The notes under the pieces: generated by a model
The model's input: only the letters and a program-made list of their open reading frames with translations
What the model was told of the DNA's origin: nothing
Database searches by the model: none
In this document: positions 32,999 through 42,875 of the stretch, piece by piece
Position numbering within the stretch: position 1 is the first letter of the stretch
How the letters are laid out: every line of letters starts with the position of its first letter
Translations under genes and position numbers: made by a program
NCBI GenBank assembly: GCA_949127735.1
Contig: CASBPX010000182.1
Location: 1 to 53,787 of the forward strand
Length of the DNA: 53,787 nucleotides
Source of the DNA: Candidatus Obscuribacterales bacterium
GTDB lineage: Bacteria > Cyanobacteriota > Vampirovibrionia > Obscuribacterales > Obscuribacteraceae
Reading direction: 5' to 3'

Positions 32999-35900
32999 AT
33001 CTCAGCGCCATTTTTATCAAAAGGCCGGTAATGACCACACTGGTGATGGTGGCGATTCTATTTTTTGGTTTGATGGGCTATCGAACGCTGCCAATTAGTG
33101 ATTTGCCTAACGTTGATTTTCCCACCCTTCAGATAACCGGCACCCTTCCTGGCGCCAGCGCAGAAACAATGGCGTCTGCGGTATCGATGCCCCTGGAAAA
33201 ACAATTTGCCACCATTGCCGGTTTAACACAGATGACTTCTACCAGCACCCTCAGCCAATCGCTGATTACTTTGCAATTTGATCCTACTCGCGATATGGAT
33301 GGCGCTTCACTAGACGTTCAAGCGGCAATCACAGCCGCTTCTAAGCAGTTGCCGCCCCAAATGACCATGCCTCCTACCTTTGCCAAAGTCAATCCGGCCA
33401 GCCAGCCGGTTATTTATCTGGCGGTCAGTTCTGATAGTTTGCCTTTGCATCGAGTCGATTATTTTGCTGAAACTTTAATTGCTCAGCGCATCTCCCGCAT
33501 CAGCGGAGTTGCTCAGGTACAAGTTAACGGCTCGCAGGCATATGCTGTGCGTGTGCAGGTTAATCCACAAAGGCTCGCTACTTACGGACTGGGCATCAAT
33601 GACGTCATGAGCGCTGTTATGTCCGCCAATCAAAACCAGCCCACCGGCACGCTCTGGGGTAAGCACCAGGCTTTTACTATTCAATCAAATGGGCAATTGC
33701 TCGATGCCGAGGCTTATAAGCCGGTCATTGTTGCTTATCAGAACAACGCTCCAATAAGGCTTTCGAACCTGGGTCGCGTAATTGACAGTGTGCAAAATGA
33801 TAAATCAGGGGGCGAATTTAACGGTAAACCCGCTGTAATTTTGGCGGTGCTGAAGCAGCCTGGTGCCAATACGATTCAGGTTGTAGACAGCATTCAAAAA
33901 TTATTGCCCACTTTTAAATCAATCACGCCTGAGTCTGTTCATTTAGATGTGCTTTACGACCAGTCTCAGACTATTCGCGAATCGGTTCAAGATGTGCAGT
34001 TTACCCTGCTTTTGACAGTGGCTCTTGTGGTCATGGTGATTTTCGTTTTTCTCGGCAATCTCTCGGCTACCGTTATTCCCAGCATGGCTCTGCCAATTTC
34101 TGTTGTCGGTACTTTTGCGGCGATGAAATTGCTCGGTTTCAGTCTCGATAATTTGTCGCTTATGGCTTTATCGCTTTCTGTAGGTTTTGTTGTTGACGAT
34201 GCCATCGTCATGTTGGAAAACATCGTACGCCACGTTGAACTTGGCGAGACGCCTATGGAAGCGGCGCTGAATGGCTCAAGAGAAATTGGTTTTACCATTC
34301 TATCTATGACCCTATCTCTGGTGGCAGTGTTTATTCCGGTTTTGCTTCTACCGGGCATTGTTGGTCGTCTATTCAATGAATTTGCCGTCACCATTTCAAT
34401 TGCTATTTTAATTTCAGGATTTATTTCCATTAGCCTTACACCCATGCTCTGCAGCCGTTTTCTAAAAGCTGAGAAAAAAGAGAAGCAAGGCCCACTGGTG
34501 CGCGCTGCCGAGAGCGTCTTTCAGCGCGGGCTGGCTTTATATGATTGGTCGCTTTCCATAGCTTTGAGCAACAAGCCCTCAGTGATGGTGATTTTCACCA
34601 TGATGTTTATCGCCACTGCTTATCTCTTTGTGGTTATTCCTAAAGGTTTTATGCCGACGGAAGACACTTCGCAGATAGTTTGTATGACCGAGGCCGAGCA
34701 GGGCACCTCATATGATGCCATGGTGAGGTTGCATAAAAGCTTGACTGAAATTATTGCCAAGGATGCCAATGTCAGCAGTTATATGTCAAGTCTAGGGGTT
34801 GGAAACGGCAGCCCCAACATTGCTCTTAATCAAGGGCGCATTTTAATCGTGCTTAAGCCTAAAGACGTGCGCAAAAAGTCAATTCACGATGTAATCGGCG
34901 AGTTGTCGGCCAAGCTTGCCACTGTTCCTGGTATCAATTCATTTTTGCAAAATCCGCCCACTGTCACTATTGGTGGCCAGGTAACAAAATCACTCTATCA
35001 ATTTACTTTATCGAGCCCCAATCGTGAAGAGCTCTATAAAGCCAGCAAAACACTGTTGGAAAAAGTGAAAGAGCTGCCGGGAGTGGCCGACGTCGCTAGC
35101 GACATGCAAGTGGATAATCCCGAAATCCACCTTACTGTCAATCGCGATAAGTGTTCTGGGTTAGGCTTGACCATGCAACAAGTGGAGGATGCGCTTTCCA
35201 GCGCTTACGCCACTCGTCAGATTTCAACTATGTACACTCCATCAAATCAATACTGGGTGATTATTGAGGTAATGCCTCGCTTTTATCGCGATCCGGCCGT
35301 GCTCAAGCAATTATTTTTGCGCTCCAGCACCGGCAAGTTGGTGCCTCTTGATACCATCGCTCAGATAGAGACAGGTGTCGGCCCGCTTTTGGTTAACCAC
35401 CTGGGGCAATTTTCGTCAGTCACTCTTTCTTTCAATTTGAAGCAGGGCACGTCGCTGGGGGACGCAGTCAGTGCCATCAAGCAGATAGCCGCTCAAGTGG
35501 TGCCTAAATCGGTTACCACCGCCTTTCAGGGTACTGCCGCCGCCTTCGAAGACTCATTTGCCAATCTCTGGGTTTTGCTTTTGATTGCCATTTTAGTAAT
35601 TTACATCGTGCTCGGCATTCTTTACGAGAGTTTCGTGCATCCTATTACTATTCTTTCCGGTTTGCCGTCTGCCGGTTTAGGTGCGCTGATTGTGCTGATG
35701 GTGACGCACCACGATCTGGATATTTACGGTTTTCTCGGACTAATCATGCTCATTGGTATCGTCAAGAAAAATGCCATTATGATGATCGACTTTGCCCTTG
35801 ATGCCGAACGCGAACACGGCAAACCACCCGAGCAGGCAATCTATGAAGCCTGCTTGACTCGCTTCAGGCCGATTATGATGACTACTATGGCGGCCCTGAT

Positions 35901-36108
35901 GGGCGCTGTGCCTATCGCTGTGGGCCTGGGCGCCGGGTCGGAATCAAGGCAACCTCTAGGTTTAACTGTGGTAGGTGGCCTGCTGGTATCACAAGTGGTG
36001 ACTCTCTACATCACTCCAGTGTTTTATATTTATCTAGATCGCCTGCAAACGCGATTAACGCGCAGTCATGAGACCCCACGGGCGACACCGGTAGACCAGC
36101 CGGTATAA
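32995..36108 (+). CDS. mdtC: RND efflux pump subunit (MdtC-like)
   Basis: 1037 residues, with the ATG overlapping the preceding stop. Full RND architecture with intact relay motifs (VDDAIVMLEN, VKKNAIMMIDF) and the conserved RFRPIMMTT after helix 11. It is the partner paralogue of the preceding gene; the pair probably arose by duplication. No outer-membrane duct gene follows, so the pump must borrow one, perhaps the TolC-like protein at 11 kb. No clear terminator follows; a CCAACA/TGTTGG hairpin at 36151-36169 lacks a T run. The next gene is convergent. Confidence 0.92.
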   Translation: MNLSAIFIKRPVMTTLVMVAILFFGLMGYRTLPISDLPNVDFPTLQITGTLPGASAETMASAVSMPLEKQFATIAGLTQMTSTSTLSQSLITLQFDPTRDMDGASLDVQAAITAASKQLPPQMTMPPTFAKVNPASQPVIYLAVSSDSLPLHRVDYFAETLIAQRISRISGVAQVQVNGSQAYAVRVQVNPQRLATYGLGINDVMSAVMSANQNQPTGTLWGKHQAFTIQSNGQLLDAEAYKPVIVAYQNNAPIRLSNLGRVIDSVQNDKSGGEFNGKPAVILAVLKQPGANTIQVVDSIQKLLPTFKSITPESVHLDVLYDQSQTIRESVQDVQFTLLLTVALVVMVIFVFLGNLSATVIPSMALPISVVGTFAAMKLLGFSLDNLSLMALSLSVGFVVDDAIVMLENIVRHVELGETPMEAALNGSREIGFTILSMTLSLVAVFIPVLLLPGIVGRLFNEFAVTISIAILISGFISISLTPMLCSRFLKAEKKEKQGPLVRAAESVFQRGLALYDWSLSIALSNKPSVMVIFTMMFIATAYLFVVIPKGFMPTEDTSQIVCMTEAEQGTSYDAMVRLHKSLTEIIAKDANVSSYMSSLGVGNGSPNIALNQGRILIVLKPKDVRKKSIHDVIGELSAKLATVPGINSFLQNPPTVTIGGQVTKSLYQFTLSSPNREELYKASKTLLEKVKELPGVADVASDMQVDNPEIHLTVNRDKCSGLGLTMQQVEDALSSAYATRQISTMYTPSNQYWVIIEVMPRFYRDPAVLKQLFLRSSTGKLVPLDTIAQIETGVGPLLVNHLGQFSSVTLSFNLKQGTSLGDAVSAIKQIAAQVVPKSVTTAFQGTAAAFEDSFANLWVLLLIAILVIYIVLGILYESFVHPITILSGLPSAGLGALIVLMVTHHDLDIYGFLGLIMLIGIVKKNAIMMIDFALDAEREHGKPPEQAIYEACLTRFRPIMMTTMAALMGAVPIAVGLGAGSESRQPLGLTVVGGLLVSQVVTLYITPVFYIYLDRLQTRLTRSHETPRATPVDQPV

Positions 36109-36219
36109 GCCTTCAGCAATGGTATTGAGCTTCGTATTTCAGTTGGCTCGCCAACAACCGTGCTGTTGGAATGGGAATTAGAGGGGATCAAAGTAAAATT
36201 ACCGGAGCCAGAGCCCTGT

Positions 36220-37227
36220 TTATTCCTCACTATGTTGTGTAATTTTCGTCGGTTGGCTGCTTAATTGATCGACGGAGCTCAGAGCGCATGCCTCTAATGC
36301 TGTAGCATCTCCGGCCAGTGGCAGAGCCAGTTCTGCTGCTTTAGAATTTGACTGAGTAATAAGCCACACCGCTAGAAGAATGATCGCAGCACCGATGAAA
36401 GTTTGCGGCGAGATTGTTTCATCTGCCAGGGTGCAGCCTAAAAAAATTGCCACCACCGGATTAACATAAGCGTAAGTCGAAACGTGAGCCGGATTGACAT
36501 GCTTCAGAAGCCAGATGTAGACAGAGAAAGCCAGCATGGAGCCGAAGGCAAGTAGATAAAGCCAGGCGAGAAAAGATTTAAGCGAGATGTGAATATTGCC
36601 GAGCTGTGAAAATTCACCGGCACCAGCAGCAATGGCAAACAAAATTAAACCGGCGAATAACATTTCCATGCCGGCCGCAAGCTGTTGCGAGTGCGGAAGG
36701 TTGGCCCTTCTTGAATAAATGGCGCCGGCAGCAGATCCCAGGCAGCCGAGCAGCACATAAACCACTCCCGTAAAATCGATACCGGCACCACCAGCAAGTT
36801 TTGCTGGTTCAAGCAAAACCACAAGACCAGTAACCCCAACAATTAAACCAGCTATCACTTTGGCAGTTGGTTTCTGTCCACAGATCAGCCATTGTAGCAG
36901 CACGATATCAACCGGCACCATTGCCACCAGAAGCGATACCATGCCGGATGGCACTGTTTTCTCTGCCAGCACTACTCCCATGTTGCCAAAGACAAGTAGC
37001 AATAAACCAAGCACCAGCGAGGGCAGAATCTGACTGACTTGTGGTCTTGGCACACCGCGAATAAGCATCCAGATGCACATCAAAAGACCGGCAGTAGTGA
37101 AGCGGGTGGCTCCAAGCAGAAAGGGCGGAAAACTTTCCAGGGCAAATTTAATGGCTATGTATGTGGAGCCCCAAATTAGGTAAATAGTGAGAAAACCAAG
37201 AATGATATTGATTTTGGCGGGCTGCAA
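36220..37227 (-). CDS. EamA/DMT-superfamily transporter
   Basis: 335 residues from a TTG start. There are ten predicted helices in two EamA repeats; the first starts IYLIWGSTYIAIKFAL and the second ends TYAYVNPVVAIFLGCTLADE, both diagnostic of the YedA/RhaT-like exporter group. Helix-connecting loops are short, and a polar 40-residue C-terminal tail follows the last helix. Members export amino acids, metabolites or drugs; the substrate cannot be inferred. It stands alone, convergent with the RND operon and separated from the upstream FHA gene by a strong terminator. Confidence 0.9.
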   Translation of the reverse strand: MQPAKINIILGFLTIYLIWGSTYIAIKFALESFPPFLLGATRFTTAGLLMCIWMLIRGVPRPQVSQILPSLVLGLLLLVFGNMGVVLAEKTVPSGMVSLLVAMVPVDIVLLQWLICGQKPTAKVIAGLIVGVTGLVVLLEPAKLAGGAGIDFTGVVYVLLGCLGSAAGAIYSRRANLPHSQQLAAGMEMLFAGLILFAIAAGAGEFSQLGNIHISLKSFLAWLYLLAFGSMLAFSVYIWLLKHVNPAHVSTYAYVNPVVAIFLGCTLADETISPQTFIGAAIILLAVWLITQSNSKAAELALPLAGDATALEACALSSVDQLSSQPTKITQHSEE

Positions 37228-37272
37228 GACTTGAGGATACCTATAGAATAATAGTCGCTAGCCAATAAAAGT

Positions 37273-37308
37273 AAAAAACCGATGCCATGATAAGCACCGG
37301 TTTTTTTT
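37273..37308 (-). terminator. Rho-independent terminator after the FHA gene
   Basis: AAACCG pairs with CGGTTT and TGC with GCA around an ATGATAA-type loop, with A/T runs on both sides. It lies 34 bases past the stop of the minus-strand FHA gene and before the DMT transporter gene. Confidence 0.8.
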
Positions 37309-37341
37309 AGAGTTGATGCGTCAATCGGGTTTTATACTGCG

Positions 37342-39474
37342 TCAGGCAGATAGAAGTGAACTGAGTTTATTCGATTGATTCGAGCTGGGCTCATCTTTTT
37401 CTACTGATTCACTGCTGCCTGGTTCAAGGTCGTGCCCTGATAACCAGCCGTTTGCCGCGATAATTGCGGTTCTCAACGAATCAGGTTTGGCGTCGTCTAA
37501 TGCTACTTCTTTATAGAGTGACAGCAGTTGCATGGTGGTCATTAAGCAGACATTTTTCTTTGCTGCATAATCGGCCAGTTCAGCTTCTTCGGTTGAAGAG
37601 CCAGCGCCTGTAGGTGGTTGGTCACTAATTTTGCTGACGATCAAAATGCCTTTAGGCTCGGTGCCCTTTTCGCACCAGTAGCGGGTCTGTGAAATAGACA
37701 ATTGCCCTAAGTGTGAACGTTCGGCTTGCGTAGTGGTCCATATCACTCGAGCGATACAAACCTGTTTGTCATCGACTTCAAGGCGCAATTCGTGTTTATC
37801 ATCAGCAGCGATTGTGACTTTCCAACCGATTAAGCTCAGCACTTTACCGCAGGCTTCAACTAGTTCATCACCGGTGGTGGTAAGCAACGTATTGCGTACG
37901 CCTTTGGTCAACGCCACGCGAGTTTCGACGTCGCGGATTTTTTGTTGTGCGAGTTTTACTTGTTCATTCAGTTCATCGAGCTCAGTGTTGAGCTTAGCGA
38001 TTTCGTCTGAGAAATATCGTTTTGTCCAGTCCGGCACGTTAGTAGCCCCCGCTCGTTGTGAAATTGCATCATCTAATTTTAAAGAACCGCTCAATCCAGA
38101 GCCATTAGAACCAGATTCTTTCATGATCTCAACACTTGTAGAAGAACTTTCGGCTGTTGAGACCGTTGGCTCAGCTTGCACTGAATTGCTTGCTTCCTCA
38201 TTATTTTCTTCGACTGCTACTGGTTCAGTAGACTTTTCCGCTTCGGCAAATTCTGGCTGCGCTTCGGCCACGGTGGCCTCTAATTTGTCTTCTGATTCGG
38301 CGGGCTGCTCCTCAACATGATTATTGAGAAGGTTGCCTAAACCGTGTTTAGGACTAGATACCTTGTCTTCCGGAGCAAAGCTGGTCGTTTCTGAGGACGT
38401 ATCAATTATTCCAGCATCTGGGCCGGAACTGTATGAATTCGTACTCTTTGCTTCAGAAAGTTCTGAATTGTTGCTCGAGCTAGACCCATCTTCTGGGAGT
38501 GGCGATTTTAATGATGACGCCAGGCCGGTTGGCTGCAAAGCTTCTAGCGTGACAGTATCACTGGGTTTGTTCAAAATTTTGGCTGGTGGAGTTTTAAGCT
38601 CAACGACACTGTCTGAATCGTCAGTTTGTGGCTCGAAAGATGAAGTGGCCGGTTCAGAGGCCGCTGCAGCTGTAGCCCCAGCGATAGTTTCACTTGCAGG
38701 CTCAGTTGTAAATGTCAATGCAGTGTCACTTACTTGCTCGGCGGCGGCATCGCTATCGCTGCTTTCTAGTGCGCTCAGCAATTCCTTATCTTGAGCGGCT
38801 ATCTTGGCCTTAACCGCATCTTCATTACTTTGCACAACTTCAGTTGCCAGCGGCTGCAAAAGTGATGCCAGTGATGCTTTTGGACCATCTGGTTTAGGCT
38901 CTATTTGAATAGAATTAGCCGCTTCTTCGAGCTTGTCGAGAACTTTGGGGTCTATTTTGGCCATCTCTTGCGTTTCTTTTTTGGAATTTGGATCTTCCAG
39001 TGCTTTGAGATGGATGCTGGTTTCGGTCATTGGCGACGCTAGGTCGCTGCTCACCGTAGCATGAGATTTGACCGTAATGCCAACACCGTCTGAGCGCTCG
39101 CCGCTGATGGCAGAAACCGTTGGTGGGCTGAGCGGCTCGGAGCCTGGAACTTGCACGCCTTCGACGACAAACCAGAACAGTGAAACGCCTACTTTTAGAA
39201 CGTCGCCGTCTTTAATATTTTCCGGCGTCGTAATCTGATTACCATTCAAAAATGTACCGTGTCGGCTCTTAGCATCCTGAACGGTAAATTCATCATTTTC
39301 GTAGCTGATGATGAAATGAAATCGAGATATCGACTGATCACCGCTGATGACGATGTCATTGAGATCGTCGCGGCCGACTCGACATCTGGGTGTAGCGACT
39401 GGGATCTTCCGATTGGAGACCAGATCAACTAAAAATGCAGTTGGAGTGTTGTTTCCTTCTTCGTTTTCCATCAT
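37342..39474 (-). CDS. FHA-domain protein with long acidic linker, coiled coil and nuclease-fold-like C-terminus
   Basis: 710 residues. Residues 15-100 are an FHA domain (CRVGRDDLNDIVI, SISRFHFIIS, HGTFLNGNQI), which binds phosphothreonine peptides. Residues 105-480 are low-complexity, rich in Ser/Glu/Ala/Thr, and probably disordered. A coiled coil (about 487-525, KLNTELDELNEQVKLAQQKI) leads into a folded domain at 530-665. There GW.V, a hydrophobic strand ending LEVDDKQVCIARV, GILIVSK and NVCLMTTMQLLSLY resemble the Mrr-like PD-(D/E)XK fold, but the usual ExK is replaced by ARV, so catalysis looks lost. A small FHA protein at 44.4-44.7 kb is a close paralogue of the FHA part. The terminator lies 34 bases downstream. 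No kinase is nearby. Confidence 0.8.
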   Translation of the reverse strand: MMENEEGNNTPTAFLVDLVSNRKIPVATPRCRVGRDDLNDIVISGDQSISRFHFIISYENDEFTVQDAKSRHGTFLNGNQITTPENIKDGDVLKVGVSLFWFVVEGVQVPGSEPLSPPTVSAISGERSDGVGITVKSHATVSSDLASPMTETSIHLKALEDPNSKKETQEMAKIDPKVLDKLEEAANSIQIEPKPDGPKASLASLLQPLATEVVQSNEDAVKAKIAAQDKELLSALESSDSDAAAEQVSDTALTFTTEPASETIAGATAAAASEPATSSFEPQTDDSDSVVELKTPPAKILNKPSDTVTLEALQPTGLASSLKSPLPEDGSSSSNNSELSEAKSTNSYSSGPDAGIIDTSSETTSFAPEDKVSSPKHGLGNLLNNHVEEQPAESEDKLEATVAEAQPEFAEAEKSTEPVAVEENNEEASNSVQAEPTVSTAESSSTSVEIMKESGSNGSGLSGSLKLDDAISQRAGATNVPDWTKRYFSDEIAKLNTELDELNEQVKLAQQKIRDVETRVALTKGVRNTLLTTTGDELVEACGKVLSLIGWKVTIAADDKHELRLEVDDKQVCIARVIWTTTQAERSHLGQLSISQTRYWCEKGTEPKGILIVSKISDQPPTGAGSSTEEAELADYAAKKNVCLMTTMQLLSLYKEVALDDAKPDSLRTAIIAANGWLSGHDLEPGSSESVEKDEPSSNQSNKLSSLLSA

Positions 39475-39850
39475 GCTGCTTTCTTAGGGAATTAGAGGAT
39501 GCCTGAGCCATTCAGCTCTTGATGAGCGTGAGTTGCAGTAATTTTGCGTGTTACTACAATGATGTTCCACAGACAGGAGAATATTAACGCCGAATCGTAT
39601 CCGCTTTTTACACTTGCCACAATTAGTTTGATTATCAGCCGGAAATATTTTAGCTCTGCGGTCATTGTTCATTCAAATTGCTTTGCCGTTGTGCTCATCG
39701 AGGTGCCAGCTGCGGTAGTGAAAGCAGTAATGATGATGGCAAGTGGGCGGGAAATTTATTAATCGCTATCATTTCTAATCTTTACGGGCGACGATGTGGG
39801 TAAATTAGATTACCCGTTAGAGCAAGCATTCTGAGGAGCATAACCTTTAG
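39475..39850. other. Gene-poor interval with one hairpin before the 39.85 kb gene
   Basis: 376 bases between two divergent genes. Short open frames exist on both strands, but none has a ribosome-binding site or recognisable product. The one structure seen is GGGTAA-ATTAGA-TTACCC at 39798-39815, 35 bases before the next start codon and without a T run. It could be an operator. GAGGAG at 39833-39838 is the ribosome-binding site of the following gene. Confidence 0.5.
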
Positions 39851-40315
39851 ATGACCGAATCTGTTGAACCACAAGCCGCAGTTGGCGCCGAAAACTTTCT
39901 CGAATATCTGAAAAATCTACCCTGGTGCAAACAAGAAAACGGCACTCTGGTGGCCGTCTATAAGTTAACCTCAGAAGTAATTGAAGTTGTGCGCGAGAGC
40001 GAAGTAAAGATCTATCCTGGTGGCCTGGTCGTCAAGCTGCCGCGTTCAGTTTTAATGGGTCTGCAAAAGAGCAGCGACGATGAGCAACCGTTACCTGCTG
40101 TGCTGGTGTGGAAAGCAGAAGGTTTAGAAATCTGGTTCCGCCGGCAGAAAAGCAGCGATTTTCCATATGACACCTGGACTGACCCCGCCGCTCTTGGCAT
40201 TGAAAGAGAAAAAGCTTTTGTGCCCAGCGAAAAATTAGGCGCTACCGCCGCTGCTGCTCAAAAAGAAATGGAAGGTAAATCAAAAGAATGCCCAGCCATG
40301 ATTCCACCCTATTAA
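39851..40315 (+). CDS. Small soluble protein of unknown function
   Basis: 154 residues; GAGGAG lies about 12 bases before the ATG. The middle is beta-rich (VAVYKLTSEVIEVV, KIYPGGLVVKLPRSVL, PAVLVWKAEGLEIWFRRQ). The end is Lys/Glu/Ala-rich with a final PAMIPPY. No signal peptide or membrane helix, so probably cytosolic. No family recognised. It is convergent with the DUF4139 protein gene, 37 bases apart with no terminator visible, and divergent from the FHA gene across a 376-base gap. Confidence 0.68.
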   Translation: MTESVEPQAAVGAENFLEYLKNLPWCKQENGTLVAVYKLTSEVIEVVRESEVKIYPGGLVVKLPRSVLMGLQKSSDDEQPLPAVLVWKAEGLEIWFRRQKSSDFPYDTWTDPAALGIEREKAFVPSEKLGATAAAAQKEMEGKSKECPAMIPPY

Positions 40316-40352
40316 CTGTCACTAAAATCACTCACCAAATCACTCGCTAGAC

Positions 40353-42191
40353 TCAGCGCCAGAAATAATGCCAGGTGTAATTAGCATCAGCTGATTGGCC
40401 GGGTTGGATTGTTTTGGTCCAACTGAATTCGCCGATTCCATTCATGTATGACCACCAGCCTGGCCAGCTGTAATATCCCCACCAGGGCGGTAGTTCGCGT
40501 TCCTTAAGTTCATCCATGGTATTGACCATCTTCATTTTGCCGCCATCGCTGATGGTATCAAGACGGCCTAAGACTTTGCGCTTAATTTCAATTGTGATCG
40601 GTTTGTCCATATAATTTGTCAGTGTGATTACACCAGATAAATCGACTCGAGCATATTTATTGTCTTGCCAGTTGACAGCGTCTGGTGTGCGTCCCGTTTC
40701 TTTCTCGTCTTTTTTTGTTTTGATGTCGACGGCGTTAGTCAGTGTCAATTCAGTGTTGCTGCCCGGAGACGCATAAGTCATCATGCCTTGCGCCAGCACT
40801 TCTGTATTGCCGGGATCATTGTCACGTCGGTTAGCCACTACTATCAGTGCCGGTGCGGTCGTAAACGGCTGTTTTGTAGTATTGAACAAGCGAATTTTAT
40901 GCATGACTTTATTCAAATCAACCAGTTTATTTTGGTCGTCCATCTGGCTTCCGCTGCGTTGCGACTGCACCTCCGGTGGTGGCAGCACCGCCAATTCTAA
41001 ACTGTAGAGGTCTTTATATTCAACCGTATATTCTTCTACGGGCACCACCATGCGCTCGCCCTTTTTTAAAGTTAGATGCTTAACTGAAAAAACAAAAAGG
41101 TCTTCGTTTTTAGTCGTCTGACGTTCGCCCGGTTCGGCTGCGCCGACCCTGCTGTCGTCTGCCTCGTAAGCCTGCGATTGAGTCATAATCGCGTTGCTCA
41201 AATTGTTGCGCATGCGTGATTCATTGCCAGCATACGATGCTACTCTGGTGAGAGCCTGGCTTAGAGAAATGGGATCCGTTTCTCCTCTAAAGGCAAAGGA
41301 AGGTACACCAACAACGAGATTGCAATTGACGTCTTTAAGGTCAGTCAGATCGTTTACAAGCGTAGCTTGCAGTTTGACGCGGGCGTGGCCCTGGCCATCA
41401 ATAGTAACTTTGTAATTTGGAATCCAGCGAATGCCTCTTTCCACATACATCATGCCGACTTTAGCACTGCGCTCCTGAGTGATGTTTCGCGCCGACTTTT
41501 CCCAATCAAGGGCCATAGTCAAAACGTTGCGCAAATTTTCATCACTGACTTTAGGTTTAGGTGCACTTTTAAATGCAAGCTTCTGAATATGATCGATGGC
41601 CACAAAAGAATGCCCATCTGCAGTCTCAAGTTCTACCAGATTGCTCTTTACAGGCAGGGTTAATGACGCACTGGTTTCGCCATTGGCAGCTGCAAGTTCT
41701 TCTGCTGATCTTGTAGGTATGCCTATAATTTTGGCGTCATAAGAAAGCAATTTGCTCTGGGTGTCATGACCAATTAACTCGTCTATGTGCACCAGTGCAC
41801 CGACATTGGCAGCAATCAACTCTGGGATTGTTAAAGCTGTCTGACTGTTTTGGATTTTACGTCTTCCTGCTGTTACCGAATTCAGCCTGGCGCGAGCTTC
41901 GAGGCTATAGGGAAAAAACGTGCCCAACACAGGCTTGGGCAAATCTTCTAAAATCACATCACCACTGGTGGTGAGGGGCATGTCGCCTTCATGAACAAGT
42001 AAAGCGTGACCATCTTTGAAAACCGTGATTTCTTTCACAGGCATGCGTGTAAGGCTGCTGGATGATGCAATTTCGCTTTCGGCAATGGGTAAGGCATAGG
42101 CCGATTGGCAGTAACAAAAAGTCATGGCTAAACTGAGGGCACTCAGAGCGCCAACAGCGCTAAGCTGCGACCTGATGGTTTGCTTGATCAT
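40353..42191 (-). CDS. Exported DUF4139-type protein
   Basis: 612 residues; GAGG eight bases before the ATG. The signal peptide (LSALSLAMTFCYCQSAYA) ends near residue 33. The mature N-terminus has the family opening (VKEITVFKDGHALLVHEGDMPL, DVILEDLP), followed by a middle with YVERGIRWIPNYKVTIDGQG, the typical 'W.P.Y' start of DUF4139. The C-terminal half is beta-rich (LTNYMDKPITIEIKRKVLG), ending with Trp-rich sequence. Proteins of this group are exported and of unknown function, with beta-sandwich and helical-hairpin parts. No neighbouring gene on the same strand suggests a pathway. Confidence 0.8.
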   Translation of the reverse strand: MIKQTIRSQLSAVGALSALSLAMTFCYCQSAYALPIAESEIASSSSLTRMPVKEITVFKDGHALLVHEGDMPLTTSGDVILEDLPKPVLGTFFPYSLEARARLNSVTAGRRKIQNSQTALTIPELIAANVGALVHIDELIGHDTQSKLLSYDAKIIGIPTRSAEELAAANGETSASLTLPVKSNLVELETADGHSFVAIDHIQKLAFKSAPKPKVSDENLRNVLTMALDWEKSARNITQERSAKVGMMYVERGIRWIPNYKVTIDGQGHARVKLQATLVNDLTDLKDVNCNLVVGVPSFAFRGETDPISLSQALTRVASYAGNESRMRNNLSNAIMTQSQAYEADDSRVGAAEPGERQTTKNEDLFVFSVKHLTLKKGERMVVPVEEYTVEYKDLYSLELAVLPPPEVQSQRSGSQMDDQNKLVDLNKVMHKIRLFNTTKQPFTTAPALIVVANRRDNDPGNTEVLAQGMMTYASPGSNTELTLTNAVDIKTKKDEKETGRTPDAVNWQDNKYARVDLSGVITLTNYMDKPITIEIKRKVLGRLDTISDGGKMKMVNTMDELKERELPPWWGYYSWPGWWSYMNGIGEFSWTKTIQPGQSADANYTWHYFWR

Positions 42192-42315
42192 GTAGGCTGC
42201 CTCAAAACACGGATGCTTTGATTAAATCATCGCCGCACTGTGATCACCTCAGTAATTACCCTGAACTTGGCTTAGAATTATTTTTCGGCTCAACTAAATG
42301 AAAAGAAAGCAATAA

Positions 42316-42855
42316 ATGAAAGATAATAGTGAGCAAGCGGGGCTCAAATTTGTGGATCTTGTGATCAGCGCTGAAGCCGGTAACCTCAGTGCCATGACGC
42401 AGGCCGGTCTGATGCTTGCTAAAGGTGAAGGAGTGGCGGCCGACATTAGTCGGGCCGAAAAATACTATCGAAAGGCAGCTGAAGGCGGTTTTGCCATTGC
42501 TCAATATAATCTTGGTTGCCTGTATCTAAACGGCACTGGCGTTGCCCGCGACTATGAAATGGCCATGCACTGGTTTCTACGTGCTGCCGAACAAAATGAT
42601 TGCGACGCTCAATTCAATATTGCTTATATGTATGATCGCGGTTGGGGTGTAGACGCAAGCGAAGAAAATGCTTTCAAGTGGTACAGCCTTGCTGCTGAGA
42701 ATGGCTCGCCTCGTGCTCAATTTGACTTAGCCTGCTGCTATCAGCATGGTAAATTTGTTGCTGCCAATCGAGAGCGAGCTATTTTCTGGTTCCGACGGGC
42801 GGAAGCTTCAGGAGTGGCGCGGGCGGCAACTCTCTTAGCGCAACTGGAGACCTAA
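42316..42855 (+). CDS. Sel1-repeat protein
   Basis: 179 residues with four to five Sel1-like repeats of about 36 residues, each with the A..G...AQ..LG..Y..G.GV..D...A..W...AAE pattern (AQYNLGCLYLNGTGV, AQFNIAYMYDRGWGV, AQFDLACCYQHGKFV). Such solenoids mediate protein-protein contacts. No signal peptide, so probably cytosolic, unlike the exported TPR proteins in this window. It ends 20 bases before the exported helical protein gene on the same strand and is probably co-transcribed with it. Confidence 0.88.
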   Translation: MKDNSEQAGLKFVDLVISAEAGNLSAMTQAGLMLAKGEGVAADISRAEKYYRKAAEGGFAIAQYNLGCLYLNGTGVARDYEMAMHWFLRAAEQNDCDAQFNIAYMYDRGWGVDASEENAFKWYSLAAENGSPRAQFDLACCYQHGKFVAANRERAIFWFRRAEASGVARAATLLAQLET

Positions 42856-42875
42856 TAATATCTACAGGATTATCA

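Noticed and set aside
36151-36169. Terminator after the second RND operon
   Set aside because: CCAACA/TGTTGG forms a hairpin but no T run follows, so it is not listed as a terminator.
37733-38794. Two long plus-strand frames opposite the FHA gene
   Set aside because: They mirror the low-complexity Ser/Glu/Ala linker and have no domain or start signal.
39544-39762. 72-residue plus-strand frame between the FHA gene and the 39.85 kb gene
   Set aside because: No ribosome-binding site, no ATG at its start and no recognisable product.
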